Of a DNA stretch of 64,000 bases, positions 36,530 to 47,316 are shown in pieces. The position numbers and the translations under genes are program-made. Source of the stretch: Arthrobacter sp. fls2-241-R2A-200 (GTDB lineage: Bacteria; Actinomycetota; Actinomycetes; Actinomycetales; Micrococcaceae); the NCBI RefSeq assembly GCF_030209745.1, contig NZ_JARVRJ010000008.1, forward strand, positions 124,001 to 188,000. Reading direction: 5' to 3'. The notes under the pieces are model-generated. The model saw nothing but the letters and a program-made list of their open reading frames with translations. It was not told the origin of the DNA and made no database searches. How positions within the stretch are numbered: position 1 is the first letter of the stretch; every line of letters starts with the position of its first letter.

Positions 36530-38182
36530 CTACGAAAAAGGTAGCGGACCACCATTGACCAGGCGGTGCTGGAAGGCAAAACTGGTCGCTGCGGCCCTGG
36601 AGGGCACCGAGAGTTTGGAGAGAATGTTGCTCACATGACGGGCGACTGTCTTCTCGCTAAGGTAAAGCTCACGCGCGATGCTCCTGTTCGAGCGGCCGCC
36701 CGCAATGAGGCGCAATACTTCCAGCTCCCGGGCAGTCAGCTGGGACTCGCCTTTGGGCTTTTCGCCGCTTAGTTCCAAGACTTCAGCAACGGCCGGTAGT
36801 GCACCAAGATCGACGAATTCGGCCTTGGCAGCCTCGAACTCCATGGCCGCCGAGTCGGCATCGCCCATTGCGGCGCATGCCCTGCCCACGAGCACCCTGC
36901 AACGCGCTGCCTCGTAGGGCGCTTCCAGGCTGTACCAGAGCCGCCAAGCGCGTCTGCCTGCTTGAAGGGAAGATGCGGGATCCTCGGCGAGCAGAACTTG
37001 GGCTTCAGCCTGGGCGGCAAGTGCCAACTCCAAGGGGCGGCTTTGATGGTTCAAGGGCGCAGCCAATTCATGTGAGGCGGTCTTGGCGGCCTCGAGATTG
37101 CCCGCGGCAAGTTCGACGTCGACCAACGCCGGCAACAGGCGACGCCGGTTGGCTGCGTCCGCGCCCTCCACGGCCCGGCGTATGGTGGCCCGCGCCTGTT
37201 GCGTCCGGTGCTGGGCCAACTGGAGGAAGGCTATCCCGGGAACGGGTTCGAAGCCCGTCTCTGCCGCCATGGCGTAAGCCGCTCCTGCTTCTTCGAATGA
37301 ACCCCTCAGCCGAAATACTTCCCCTTGTTGGTACCACGCACCGAAAGTGGCATCAGGGTCGCCTTTCCTGACCCGGCCTTCGGCCGAACGGGCCACCGAC
37401 ATTGCGTCGTCCCATGCACCGTGAAGAATGAGCAGCTCTGCACGGTGCGCCTGGCATTGCCCACTGAACATGACCATGTCGGGACGGTCTCCGCACCAGC
37501 GTTCCAACGCCACCGTCCACTCTTGGGCGCGTTGGACATCGTGGGCAACGCGACAACTGCCCAGCACCGCGCAGTAGATGATGCCCGCCGGAATGGGAGA
37601 GACCTCCCCTGCGCCCACCGCAACCATGACCTCGTCAAGGAGCTGAAGCCCTTCATCCGTATGCCCGAGGGACACTTGCGAGGTTCCTACGCCCAGCAAC
37701 CCCATTGCCTCCAGGTCCTTGTCATGGCACGCAAGCCCCATGTCCAAGGCGCGGCTGAACAAGGCACGCCCGGCCTCCGGGTTGCCGGCACGTAATGAGC
37801 CGAGCCCGGCTGGAATGAGCAAGTATCCCTCGGCGGCACTGGGACCTTTCATTCCCTGCAGCAAATGCTTGGCGCGCGATAGCCAGCCGTTGCCACGTGC
37901 CTCCTCGCCCATGTCCATGAGGAAAAGGACCAGCCAAGCGGCGCAGCGCGCTGCACTGTCCGTATCTCCAAGGGTCAGGAATTCGTCGTGGGCCCGGGAA
38001 AGGTAGTCAACGCTTTCCATGGTCAGCCCGAGCAGCATCGCAACCGATGCCGCCAACTCGATGTCCGCAGGCGGCAATCCCCCTTCGGTGTCCGCCCGGG
38101 CCAAGTAATCCAACGCATCCCTCCAGCGGCGCTCGAAGTACGCCGAGCGGCCGAGGTCCAACGCTGTGGCCGGTGCTGTCAT
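36530..38182 (-). CDS. LuxR-family regulator with long helical-repeat (TPR-like) region
   Basis: Transcription regulator of 550 residues. The first about 480 residues are helical, Ala-rich repeats with TPR character (for example [20 protein letters not shown]). The C terminus has the LuxR/Ger[45 protein letters not shown]. There is no N-terminal P-loop, so it is not a full MalT/LAL protein. It lies immediately upstream of the flavoprotein gene and in the same direction. Confidence 0.87.
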   Translation of the reverse strand: MTAPATALDLGRSAYFERRWRDALDYLARADTEGGLPPADIELAASVAMLLGLTMESVDYLSRAHDEFLTLGDTDSAARCAAWLVLFLMDMGEEARGNGWLSRAKHLLQGMKGPSAAEGYLLIPAGLGSLRAGNPEAGRALFSRALDMGLACHDKDLEAMGLLGVGTSQVSLGHTDEGLQLLDEVMVAVGAGEVSPIPAGIIYCAVLGSCRVAHDVQRAQEWTVALERWCGDRPDMVMFSGQCQAHRAELLILHGAWDDAMSVARSAEGRVRKGDPDATFGAWYQQGEVFRLRGSFEEAGAAYAMAAETGFEPVPGIAFLQLAQHRTQQARATIRRAVEGADAANRRRLLPALVDVELAAGNLEAAKTASHELAAPLNHQSRPLELALAAQAEAQVLLAEDPASSLQAGRRAWRLWYSLEAPYEAARCRVLVGRACAAMGDADSAAMEFEAAKAEFVDLGALPAVAEVLELSGEKPKGESQLTARELEVLRLIAGGRSNRSIARELYLSEKTVARHVSNILSKLSVPSRAAATSFAFQHRLVNGGPLPFS

Positions 38183-38277
38183 GACTCACCCTGCAGGGTA
38201 GCGGCCCGGTGTTCGCCCGAAACCGCCGTAATAGCGTCAGGTTACTGCCGACGTCGGACGCGTCACAATAGGCCGCC

Positions 38278-38309
38278 CTACTGGTCCTGCACGCTACTGG
38301 TCCTACACG
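38278..38309. repeat. 16-bp tandem duplication upstream of the LuxR gene
   Basis: CTACTGGTCCTGCACG (38278-38293) is repeated at 38294-38309 with one base changed (CTACACG). It lies between the LuxR start and the groEL terminator. Confidence 0.85.
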
Positions 38310-38312
38310 GCA

Positions 38313-38348
38313 AAAGCCCCGGCCACCAAAAACAGTGACCGGGGCTTT
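38313..38348 (-). terminator. Terminator downstream of groEL
   Basis: AAAGCCCCGG (38313-38322) pairs with CCGGGGCTTT (38339-38348), extended by CAC/GTG past a one-base mismatch. A CTTTTG tail follows on the minus strand. It starts 10 bp after the groEL stop. Confidence 0.85.
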
Positions 38349-38358
38349 GAAGGGCAGG

Positions 38359-39984
<1,626 letters not shown>

Positions 39985-40056
39985 TCAAGACGGAAAACCC
40001 GCACCGCCGTTGGTCGGAATAGATCCAACGCGGCTGCGGTGCGGGGCTCCAGGAAG

Positions 40057-40353
40057 TTACTTTACGACGATCGCCAGAACGTCGCGGGCGGACAGAACGA
40101 GGTACTCGTTGCCGCCGGTCTTGACTTCGGTTCCACCGTACTTGGAGTAGATAACGACGTCGCCGACAGTTACGTCGACCGGAACGCGGTTGCCGTTGTC
40201 ATCGAAGCGGCCGGGGCCGATTGCAACAACTTCGCCTTCCTGCGGCTTCTCCTGTGCGGAGTCCGGAATGACCAGTCCGGAAGCGGTGGTCTGCTCTGCT
40301 TCGAGCGGGCGAACAACAATACGATCCTCAAGAGGCTTAATCGAGACCGACAC
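40057..40353 (-). CDS. groES: 10-kDa co-chaperonin GroES
   Basis: Lid of the GroEL chamber, 98 residues. It begins [20 protein letters not shown], includes the mobile loop region around [21 protein letters not shown], and ends [12 protein letters not shown]. The GTG at 40353 follows AAAGGAGAG; the earlier in-frame ATG would put that site in the coding region. First gene of the groES-groEL operon, with two CIRCE elements upstream. Confidence 0.96.
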   Translation of the reverse strand: MSVSIKPLEDRIVVRPLEAEQTTASGLVIPDSAQEKPQEGEVVAIGPGRFDDNGNRVPVDVTVGDVVIYSKYGGTEVKTGGNEYLVLSARDVLAIVVK

Positions 40354-40448
40354 TCGGACTCTCCTTTTCATGAGCTGATTCATGGACTAAGAACTAGGGT
40401 GCCGATGCGTACATCCGTCGTCGCGGTGCCGGTGGACGCTTGGCGTAG

Positions 40449-40475
40449 TTAGCACCCTCCGGGGGAGAGTGCTAA
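40449..40475 (-). promoter_or_regulatory. CIRCE element 1 (HrcA operator)
   Basis: TTAGCACCC-N9-GAGTGCTAA, differing from the CIRCE consensus (TTAGCACTC-N9-GAGTGCTAA) at one base. It lies just downstream of the predicted groES -10 box. Confidence 0.93.
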
Positions 40476-40479
40476 CTAG

Positions 40480-40509
40480 ACTCTATGTAAGTGGTTAGCA
40501 CTCGGTCAA
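40480..40509 (-). promoter_or_regulatory. groESL promoter
   Basis: On the minus strand TTGACC (40504-40509) and TAGAGT (40480-40485) are spaced by 18 bp. The -35 box sits inside the second CIRCE element, and the first CIRCE follows the -10, the standard layout for HrcA repression. Confidence 0.7.
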
Positions 40510-40521
40510 GGCGAGTGCCAG
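40495..40521 (-). promoter_or_regulatory. CIRCE element 2 (HrcA operator)
   Basis: TTAGCACTC-N9-GAGTGCCAG, a perfect left arm with two mismatches in the right arm, overlapping the groES -35 box. Confidence 0.85.
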
Positions 40522-40543
40522 CATTTCGTCCTTAGGCGAACTC

Positions 40544-40987
40544 CTACCTGCCCGTCAGGTCGTCGAGGTGGTAGCTCTCGCCGTCGTCGTTACCGTCAGA
40601 CCGGACGACATCCCGATCGAGGTACAACACCAGCGCGGACGCCAAGGCGACGACGGCGGAAACCACCAGCGCGATGATCCCGCCTATGCGGGCGCCGCTG
40701 TAGAGGTCACGGATCTGCCGCGCTTCATCGGTGGCATCGCTGACGCTCTTGCCGCTGACTGAGTAGGCGGCCGCGTTGAAGGAATCGAGGACGAAAAGGA
40801 TGACCAGGAAGGCGATACAAACCACGGCAATCACAGCTCCTGCGATCAAAGCAGGACGGGCCGATGCCACGAGCGGGTGATGGTCCGGATGACCTGGAGC
40901 CAATGGCGCTGCCGGACCCTCCGCGTCCGGGTTGTCGCCGCCGGAGTTGTCGGCGTCGGAGGGCTGCGGGGCTGCGTTGTCTTCCAT
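40544..40987 (-). CDS. Small two-helix membrane protein, unknown function
   Basis: A 147-residue protein. An acidic, Pro/Asp-rich N terminus of about 45 residues is followed by helix 1 (LIAGAVIAVVCIAFLVILFVL), a charged extracytoplasmic loop of about 35 residues, helix 2 (IGGIIALVVSAVVALASALVLYL) and an acidic tail. No known family signature is visible. It is divergent from the methyltransferase gene, with 67 bp between the starts. Confidence 0.65.
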   Translation of the reverse strand: MEDNAAPQPSDADNSGGDNPDAEGPAAPLAPGHPDHHPLVASARPALIAGAVIAVVCIAFLVILFVLDSFNAAAYSVSGKSVSDATDEARQIRDLYSGARIGGIIALVVSAVVALASALVLYLDRDVVRSDGNDDGESYHLDDLTGR

Positions 40988-41054
40988 GAAAACAACCCTA
41001 GCTGGCCTGATACCAAGTCACGACGCTGCTTCGCAGCCCATTAGGCTTGATGCC

Positions 41055-42305
41055 ATGTCCCACGCACCGCAGGAACAGATTGCCCCCTTGCTGACCACTG
41101 AGGGCTGGGAACTCCTTGCCTCCCTGGGCCCCTACCAGGAGGCCGAGGCTTTCACCATCAACGCCGACCTCCGGAAAGCGGGACACGCGCCCGAACTGGT
41201 GGCCGCAGTGCTGACACAGTCACGCCTTCGGACCCGCGCGGAGGCCAAGTTCGGCGAATTCGCGCGTCAAATGCTGTTCACCCAGGCAGGCTTGGAGCAG
41301 GCCACGCGGCTGACGGTTGCTGCCCGCCACGCTGAACGTTTCGCCGCAGCGGGAATAGCCCACGTGGCCGACCTCGGTTGCGGCCTTGGTGCCGATTCCA
41401 TGGCCATGGCATCGTTGGACCTCGCTGTCACGGCCGTGGAGATGGACGAAACCACTGCAGCCTGCGCCACCATCAACCTCATCCCGTTCCCCCACGCCAG
41501 GGTGGTGCATTCAGATGCGACAGCAGTGGACCTCGACGGGATCGACGGCGTATGGATGGACCCGGCACGACGCACCACGTCCACGTCCGGCACCAAGAGG
41601 ATCTGGGATCCCGAAGCGTTCTCTCCCCCGTTGTCCTTCGTGGAGGCAGTAGCATCCACGGGCCGGGCCGTGGGTGTGAAGATGGGGCCCGGCATACCCC
41701 ACGACTCCGTTCCGGACGGCTGCGAAGCCCAATGGGTTTCGGTGGGCGGGGATGTCACAGAGGTGGCGTTGTGGTTCAACGCGGTGGCCCGGCCGGGCGT
41801 CCGGCGCGCGGCCCTTGTCCTCAGTTCGCAGGGCGCCGCCGAAATCACCAGCGGCGAGGATTTCGACGGCGGTCCTGTTGCCGCCGTCGGGCCGGTTGAG
41901 GGCTACCTATACGAACCCGATGGCGCCGTGATCCGCGCGGGCTTGGTGGCCGACGTCGCGAAAAAGCTGGGCGGGCACCTGGTGGACGAGCACATCGCCT
42001 ATATTTGCGCACCCGGACTTCACGACACTCCGTTCGCCCGTGCTTACAGGGTGCTTGACGTGATGCCCTACAACGTCAAAGCCCTCAAGTCGTGGGTCAA
42101 AAACAACGGCATCACTGTGCTGGACATCAAGAAGCGCGGCACGTCCGTGACCCCGGAAGAGCTGCGGAAACAGCTGCTCCCCGGGAAACCGGACAAGTCA
42201 CTCACGGCCAAGACCGCCACCTTGGTCCTCACCCGGATCGGCGAAGACAGAGTGGCCATTGTGGTGGAGGCTGCGTCCTTTGCCACGGGCAGCGTGGAAG
42301 CCTAG
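41055..42305 (+). CDS. Class I SAM-dependent methyltransferase with THUMP-like domain
   Basis: A 416-residue protein. The SAM site is VADLGCGLGADSMAMA (about 108-123), followed by a later acidic motif V. The C-terminal segment (about 290-385, with DVMPYNVKALKSWVKNNGITVLDIKKRG) is the THUMP-like domain of actinobacterial methyltransferases that probably act on RNA. The target is unknown. ATG 41055 gives the normal N terminus; the frame is open further upstream. The stop overlaps the stop of the convergent gene in a shared CTAG. Confidence 0.82.
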   Translation: MSHAPQEQIAPLLTTEGWELLASLGPYQEAEAFTINADLRKAGHAPELVAAVLTQSRLRTRAEAKFGEFARQMLFTQAGLEQATRLTVAARHAERFAAAGIAHVADLGCGLGADSMAMASLDLAVTAVEMDETTAACATINLIPFPHARVVHSDATAVDLDGIDGVWMDPARRTTSTSGTKRIWDPEAFSPPLSFVEAVASTGRAVGVKMGPGIPHDSVPDGCEAQWVSVGGDVTEVALWFNAVARPGVRRAALVLSSQGAAEITSGEDFDGGPVAAVGPVEGYLYEPDGAVIRAGLVADVAKKLGGHLVDEHIAYICAPGLHDTPFARAYRVLDVMPYNVKALKSWVKNNGITVLDIKKRGTSVTPEELRKQLLPGKPDKSLTAKTATLVLTRIGEDRVAIVVEAASFATGSVEA

Positions 42306-43165
42306 CGGCGCGAGAATTCCGAGGCTTCCCGCACCTGCCCCGGTGTGGGACGCACACCGGTGTAGAGGACAAATTGTTCCTCCGCTTGGATGGCAATGAC
42401 CTCGGCTCCGGTGATAACCGGCTTTCCGGCTCGGCGTGCCGCTGCGATGAGCGGAGTCTCCGAAGGCAGGGCGACGACGTCGAAGACCACCTCCGCGGCC
42501 GCGATAGCTGCGTCATCAAAGGACTGGACCGCTTCATCTGAGCCGGCCATGCCCAGTGGCGTGACGTTGATGATGAGGTCGGCGGTGGACCCGTTGACCT
42601 CGGCCTGCCATTCAAAACCGTAGAGACCCGCCAGCGCACGGCCGCTGGTTTCGTTGCGGGCCACAATGGTGACCGCAGTGAAGCCGGCATCCCGCAGGGC
42701 AGCTGCAACAGCTTTGGCCATGCCACCGGCACCACGGAGCAGGACGGTATGGCTGCTGGGGACTTCGTGGTCTTTCAGCAGCCGCGCGATGGCGATGTAG
42801 TCAGTGTTGTAGGCGGTCAGGACGCCGTCGTCGTTCACAATGGTGTTGACCGAATCGATGGCCTTTGCCGATGGATCCATGACATCGACCAGGGCGATGA
42901 CGTCTTCCTTGTACGGCATGGACACCGCCGCTCCCCTGATCGGAAGGCCGCGGATACCGGCAACGGCAAGCGCGATGTCCGTTGGGGCGAACGCCTTATA
43001 GACAAAGTTCAAGCCGAGCAGATCATACAAGTAGTTATGGAACCGGGTGCCGATGTTGCTGGGCCGGGCTGCAAGCGAAATGCACAGGGACATGTCTTTG
43101 TTCAGGATGGGCATCCACCCATTTAACACCTCGGTCACCGGCAAGAAACGTCGTTCGCCCTGCAT
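42302..43165 (-). CDS. Shikimate dehydrogenase-like protein (SdhL/HI0607 type)
   Basis: AroE-family oxidoreductase, about 287 residues. Catalytic K86 lies in VSMPYKEDV, the Asn/Asp partners are in SVNTIVND and AYNTDYIA, and the NADP loop is LLRGAGGMAKAV. The N-terminal substrate loop reads ISLAARPSNIGTRFHNYLYD instead of the HSxSP of true AroE, which places it with the SdhL-type paralogues of uncertain substrate. An internal start at M25 is possible. It ends tail-to-tail with the methyltransferase. Confidence 0.8.
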   Translation of the reverse strand: MQGERRFLPVTEVLNGWMPILNKDMSLCISLAARPSNIGTRFHNYLYDLLGLNFVYKAFAPTDIALAVAGIRGLPIRGAAVSMPYKEDVIALVDVMDPSAKAIDSVNTIVNDDGVLTAYNTDYIAIARLLKDHEVPSSHTVLLRGAGGMAKAVAAALRDAGFTAVTIVARNETSGRALAGLYGFEWQAEVNGSTADLIINVTPLGMAGSDEAVQSFDDAAIAAAEVVFDVVALPSETPLIAAARRAGKPVITGAEVIAIQAEEQFVLYTGVRPTPGQVREASEFSRR

Positions 43166-43239
43166 TAGACTTGAGCCGACCGCTGGCGGCCCTGCAGCGG
43201 GGCCGTGTCCGGCTCAGACAAGACCAACGAGGGGACTAC

Positions 43240-44391
43240 GTGCAGATTGATTTTGCGCCATCCAGGCAATCGACACTGGGTGTGGAATGGGAGCTGGCGC
43301 TCGTCAATGCACGTACGGGAGAACTGGTCTCCGTAGCAAATGAGGTTCTCAAAGGCGTCGCTGCAAACCACCCCGACCTCAACGAAGACGACGAGCACCC
43401 GCACATCAAGCGTGAACTCCTTCTCAATACCGTCGAACTGGTGACCGGGATCTGCGAAACCGTCCAAGAAGCCAAGGAGGACCTGAGCCGGTCCTTGGCA
43501 GCCGTCCGCGAAGTCACGGACCCCATGGACGTTGAAGTGTTCTGCGCTGGAAGCCACCCCTTCAGCCCGCCCCTGCTGCAACCTGTCACTGACAAAGAGC
43601 GCTACGCCAAGTTGATCGAGCGGACCCAATGGTGGGGACGCCAAATGGTGATCTATGGTGTGCATGTCCACGTGGGCATCGACCGCCGCGATAAAGTCCT
43701 GCCGATCCTGGACGGCTTGGTGAATTACTTCCCGCACTTCCAGGCCCTCTCCGCCTCCAGTCCGTTTTGGGCAGGCGAGGAAACCGGCTATGCGTCACAG
43801 CGTGCCTTGATGTTCCAGCAGCTTCCCACCGCCGGCCTGCCCTTCCAGTTCGAGACCTGGGAAGCGTACGAATCCTATGTCCAGGACATGTTCACCACCG
43901 GGGTGATCGACTCCACCTCCGAGATCCGCTGGGATATCCGTCCGGTTTCGAACTTGGGCACCATCGAAATGCGTATCTGCGACGGTTTGGCCAGCCTCGA
44001 AGAAGTGGGCGCAATTGCTGCGCTCACCCAATGCCTGGTGGATGAGTTCTCCACCATCCTGGACGCGGGCGGTTCCATTCCCACCATGCCGCCGTGGCAT
44101 GTGCAGGAAAACAAGTGGCGCGCTGCCCGTTATGGGTTGGAAGCCATCATCATCCTCGACGCCCAAGGCAACGAGCAGTTGGTCACCGAACACCTGGCAG
44201 AAACCGTTGCGAGGTTGGAGCCGGTGGCAGCGAAGCTTGGCTGCACCGAGGAGCTGGCGGACGTCCTTAAGATCATCGAACGCGGCGCCAGCTACCAGCG
44301 CCAACGCCGGGTTGCCGCGGAGCACCACGGCGACCTGCGCGAAGTTGTCATGGATCTGGTTCAGCAGATGCGCAAAGGGCCGGACGCGTAG
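43240..44391 (+). CDS. Carboxylate-amine ligase, GCS2/YbdK family
   Basis: Glutamate-cysteine ligase-like enzyme of 383 residues. TLGVEWELALVNARTGEL (near residue 10) has the metal-binding ExE pair. VHVHVGIDRRDKVL and the SEIRWDIRPVSNLGTIEMRICD region are typical of the GCS2 family. Such enzymes make gamma-glutamylcysteine or related gamma-glutamyl products; the actual amine is not fixed by sequence. The GTG at 43240 follows a GAGGGG site; the longer frame runs into the upstream gene's antisense. Confidence 0.88.
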   Translation: MQIDFAPSRQSTLGVEWELALVNARTGELVSVANEVLKGVAANHPDLNEDDEHPHIKRELLLNTVELVTGICETVQEAKEDLSRSLAAVREVTDPMDVEVFCAGSHPFSPPLLQPVTDKERYAKLIERTQWWGRQMVIYGVHVHVGIDRRDKVLPILDGLVNYFPHFQALSASSPFWAGEETGYASQRALMFQQLPTAGLPFQFETWEAYESYVQDMFTTGVIDSTSEIRWDIRPVSNLGTIEMRICDGLASLEEVGAIAALTQCLVDEFSTILDAGGSIPTMPPWHVQENKWRAARYGLEAIIILDAQGNEQLVTEHLAETVARLEPVAAKLGCTEELADVLKIIERGASYQRQRRVAAEHHGDLREVVMDLVQQMRKGPDA

Positions 44392-44443
44392 CAGCGCCTC
44401 CTGAAACCGCCTGGCACCGCCTCCTGGCACCGCCCTGCGAAAC

Positions 44444-45541
44444 TTAGGCCGGCACCGACACCGTCGTCACCGGCATGGACGAGTCCGGAGCGAAAGACAC
44501 ACCGCTCGGGCCAACTCCCGCCATCACCAACTGCGCCCCGAGCGCGGCCACCATGGCCCCGTTGTCCGTGCAGAGGTTAAGGGGCGGAACGTGGAGCTTG
44601 ATCCCGGCGGAGGCACAGCGCTGGGCAGTAAGCTCCCTGAGCCGGGAGTTGGCCGCGACTCCCCCACCGAGCAGGACATCGCTAATGCCGTGCTCTTTGC
44701 AAGCCAGAACGGCCTTGGACGTGACGACATCCACCACGGCTTCCTGGAAGGACGCGGCAATATCGGCAACGGGCACTTGGTCTCCGCGGGCTTCGAACTG
44801 TTCAACGCAACGGGCCACGGCCGTCTTCAGGCCGCTGAAGGACCAGTCATAGCGGTGCGGTCCCTTGGCTTCGGCTGTGCCCATGTACTTGGGCTGTGTC
44901 AGTCCGCGCGGGAAGCGGATGGATTTTGGGTTGCCAAGCCGGGCGAGTTTGTCGATCGCCGGTCCACCCGGATAACCCAGGCCTAGAATCCTGGCTACTT
45001 TGTCGTAAGCCTCTCCGGCGGCGTCGTCGATGGTGGAACCGAGAAGTTCCACATCGCCGGTGATGTTCCGGATCCGGAGGATCTCTGTGTGGCCACCGGA
45101 GACCAAAAGCGCGCCCAACGACGCCGGCAACTGCCCGGCGTCGGACGACTTTCCGTCGAGCAGCCCAACACCAACGTGCGCCACCAGATGGTTGATCGCG
45201 TAGAGCGGCTTTCCGGTTGCCACCGCGAGCGCCTTGGCAGCACAGACACCCACCATGAGGGCACCTGCGAGGCCGGGCCCCGATGTCACGGCGATGGCGT
45301 CGATGTCGTCCAACGTGACCCCGGCCTCGTGCAACGACTCTTGGAGCGTCGGCACAAAAGCATCCAGATGGGCCCGTGAAGCGATCTCGGGGATGACGCC
45401 GCCAAAGCGGACATGCTCGTCCATGGACGAGGACACTGTGTTGGTCAGCAGCGTGGTTCCGCGGACAATTCCGACGCCGGTCTCGTCACAGGATGATTCG
45501 ATGCCCAGGACCAGCGGCTGCTTGGGAAGTGCGGCGCTCAC
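44444..45541 (-). CDS. tsaD: tRNA N6-adenosine threonylcarbamoyltransferase
   Basis: Catalytic subunit that transfers threonylcarbamoyl to A37 of ANN-decoding tRNAs. The 365-residue product starts [17 protein letters not shown], has the metal-binding NHLVAHV (H118, H122), the [16 protein letters not shown] block and [15 protein letters not shown]. It starts with GTG overlapping the rimI stop (GTGA). It is the last gene of the alr-tsaE-tsaB-rimI-tsaD transcript. Confidence 0.96.
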   Translation of the reverse strand: MSAALPKQPLVLGIESSCDETGVGIVRGTTLLTNTVSSSMDEHVRFGGVIPEIASRAHLDAFVPTLQESLHEAGVTLDDIDAIAVTSGPGLAGALMVGVCAAKALAVATGKPLYAINHLVAHVGVGLLDGKSSDAGQLPASLGALLVSGGHTEILRIRNITGDVELLGSTIDDAAGEAYDKVARILGLGYPGGPAIDKLARLGNPKSIRFPRGLTQPKYMGTAEAKGPHRYDWSFSGLKTAVARCVEQFEARGDQVPVADIAASFQEAVVDVVTSKAVLACKEHGISDVLLGGGVAANSRLRELTAQRCASAGIKLHVPPLNLCTDNGAMVAALGAQLVMAGVGPSGVSFAPDSSMPVTTVSVPA

Positions 45542-46056
45542 CAGGTGGCTCCTTCTGTGGGGGCGGATTCGTTGGGATGCGGCCCGGTCAGCGGCAGGCG
45601 CATGATCAGCGCGTCGGTGCCGTCGCGGTAGTACCGCGGGCGAATGTGGATCTGTTCAAAGCCGAAGCGAAGGTAGAGCTTCTGGGCCCTGGGGTTGTCT
45701 GCCCGCACCTCCAGGAGAACGTCCGCCGCGTGCCGGCGTCGGGCTTCCTGGGTCAGTTCGGTCAGGATCGCTGAGCCGATTCCCTTGCCTTCGAATTCAG
45801 GCACGACGGCGATCGTCTGGACATCGGCGATGGGCTCGATGCACATCAGGCCGGCGTAGGCGACGATCTCCCCGGCGACCTCGGCCACCAGGTAGCGCCT
45901 GGTTTCGGGCTGGGCGAGTTCATCGAAAAACATCTGCAGCGGCCAGGCATCGACGGGAAATAGCCGGCGTTCGAGGACCTCGACGGCGGGAATGTCGGCC
46001 TCGGTCATCTCACGCAGGCAAACCCCCGCAAACTCGAGTTGGGGAGGCAGTTTCAC
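45538..46056 (-). CDS. rimI: Ribosomal protein S18-alanine N-acetyltransferase (RimI)
   Basis: GNAT acetyltransferase of 172 residues, the RimI of the tsa cluster. [23 protein letters not shown] is the acetyl-CoA motif, and [23 protein letters not shown] is the RimI substrate-side motif. The GTG at 46056 follows 13 bp after the tsaB stop. It overlaps tsaD by 4 bp. RimI acetylates S18 in E. coli and related targets elsewhere. Confidence 0.9.
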   Translation of the reverse strand: MKLPPQLEFAGVCLREMTEADIPAVEVLERRLFPVDAWPLQMFFDELAQPETRRYLVAEVAGEIVAYAGLMCIEPIADVQTIAVVPEFEGKGIGSAILTELTQEARRRHAADVLLEVRADNPRAQKLYLRFGFEQIHIRPRYYRDGTDALIMRLPLTGPHPNESAPTEGATW

Positions 46057-46069
46057 GGTTTCCGTCCCA

Positions 46070-46741
46070 TCAGAGCGCCCGCTTCCTGGGCCCAGGCACT
46101 TGGGCGTCCGACTCCCGCAAGTACAAGGGCGTGGAGTCCAGCAGCGGTTTGCCTGCCGTGAGCCGGGCCATCGCAAACTGGCCTAAGGCCGCTGCGTTCG
46201 GCTGCGCATCGGCGAAGTCCTCGTCGGCGCGCAGGACGTCCGGATACAGGCCCGCACCAGCACCGAACACGGGGAGGTCGGGCAAGTCGGCAGCGAACCC
46301 CACATGGGGACCGTCCAGCAATTCAGGCAATTGGCCCTCCGTGGCCGCGTATCGAGCCCAGTAGACCTCTTTGCGCCGTGCGTCGGTGGCAACGAGGAAC
46401 TCAGGAGCCGCTGCGGTGGACTCGGCCACCTCCAAGGCGATCGCGTCCAAACTCATGAGCCCATACAGGGGCTTGTTCCACACGAAAGCCAGCGTCCGGG
46501 CGGTCGCAATGCCGGAGCGCAATCCCGTGAAGGGTCCGGGTCCGACGCCGGTCACGATCGCATCGATGTCCGCTCCGGTAACCCCTGCGCCGGCCAGGAG
46601 CTTTTCGATTCCCGGGGCGAGAACTTCGGCATGGCTCCGGGTGTCCTCCGTGGCGAAGGAGTCGATGACTCCTTCCATCGCGACGTCCGAAATGAGGGCT
46701 GCACTGGCAACTGCGGAGGTGTCTATGGCCAAAATAAGCAT
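46070..46741 (-). CDS. tsaB: tRNA threonylcarbamoyladenosine biosynthesis protein TsaB
   Basis: Non-catalytic partner of TsaD, 223 residues. LILAIDTSAVASAALI at the N terminus, ITGVGPGPFTGLRSGIATARTLA-like VTGVGPGPFTGLRSGIATAR and the VATDARRKEVYWA block are TsaB signatures. Its start overlaps the tsaE stop by one base (TGATG). Confidence 0.95.
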   Translation of the reverse strand: MLILAIDTSAVASAALISDVAMEGVIDSFATEDTRSHAEVLAPGIEKLLAGAGVTGADIDAIVTGVGPGPFTGLRSGIATARTLAFVWNKPLYGLMSLDAIALEVAESTAAAPEFLVATDARRKEVYWARYAATEGQLPELLDGPHVGFAADLPDLPVFGAGAGLYPDVLRADEDFADAQPNAAALGQFAMARLTAGKPLLDSTPLYLRESDAQVPGPRKRAL

Positions 46742-47316
46742 CAGTTTCCTCCCCCAAGGGACGTGGACTCCAGCAGCTCCGGAGCTTCGGGCCAGCGCGG
46801 CCCGAAGCCGCGGAAGACTATGGTGCGGGGTTCGTCGTCGTCTTCGGTATCGAAGTCCATAACCTGCTCCGCGCCGGCCGCAACAGACTCTCCGCCCACG
46901 GAGCGATGCAAGTCCACTTCAAGGCGGCTCTCGGAGAGATGCTCCACCCGGTCACGCCCCCATTCCACCACCGTCACGGCGGTGTCCATGGTGTTTTCCA
47001 AGTCGATGTCGTCGATTTCGGCCGCCGATTCGAGCCTGTACGCGTCAACGTGGACCAGGTCCGGGCCGCCGGGGCGGGGGCCTTCGGGGAGATTCGGGTG
47101 GATCCTCACCAGCACGAAGGTGGGCGAGATGATGCCTGGGCGGACTCCGAGGCCTTCCCCCAGGCCTTGGGTGAAAGTCGTCTTGCCGGCGCCAAGTTCT
47201 CCTGTGAGGACCAGGAGGTCCCCGGCCTCCAGCAGCCCGGCGAGCGCGGCAGCGAGCGCGTGGGTTTGTTCCGCCGTCGTGACCGTTACGGTCCGCTCCC
47301 ATTGTGGTCCGTTCAC
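46741..47316 (-). CDS. tsaE: tRNA threonylcarbamoyladenosine biosynthesis ATPase TsaE
   Basis: ATPase of the t6A complex, 191 residues. Walker A is GELGAGKTTF (39-48, K45). A typical ISPTFVLVRIHPN and a DAYRLES-type segment follow. The extended C-terminal tail after about 150 is longer than in E. coli. The GTG at 47316 overlaps the alr stop by four bases (GTGA), which decides the start; an upstream in-frame start would lie inside alr. Confidence 0.94.
   Translation of the reverse strand: MNGPQWERTVTVTTAEQTHALAAALAGLLEAGDLLVLTGELGAGKTTFTQGLGEGLGVRPGIISPTFVLVRIHPNLPEGPRPGGPDLVHVDAYRLESAAEIDDIDLENTMDTAVTVVEWGRDRVEHLSESRLEVDLHRSVGGESVAAGAEQVMDFDTEDDDEPRTIVFRGFGPRWPEAPELLESTSLGGGN

Noticed and set aside
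44392..44443. Repeat of GGCACCGCC-like segments after the GCS2 gene
   Set aside because: The units differ in length and sequence and do not form a clean tandem repeat or hairpin.
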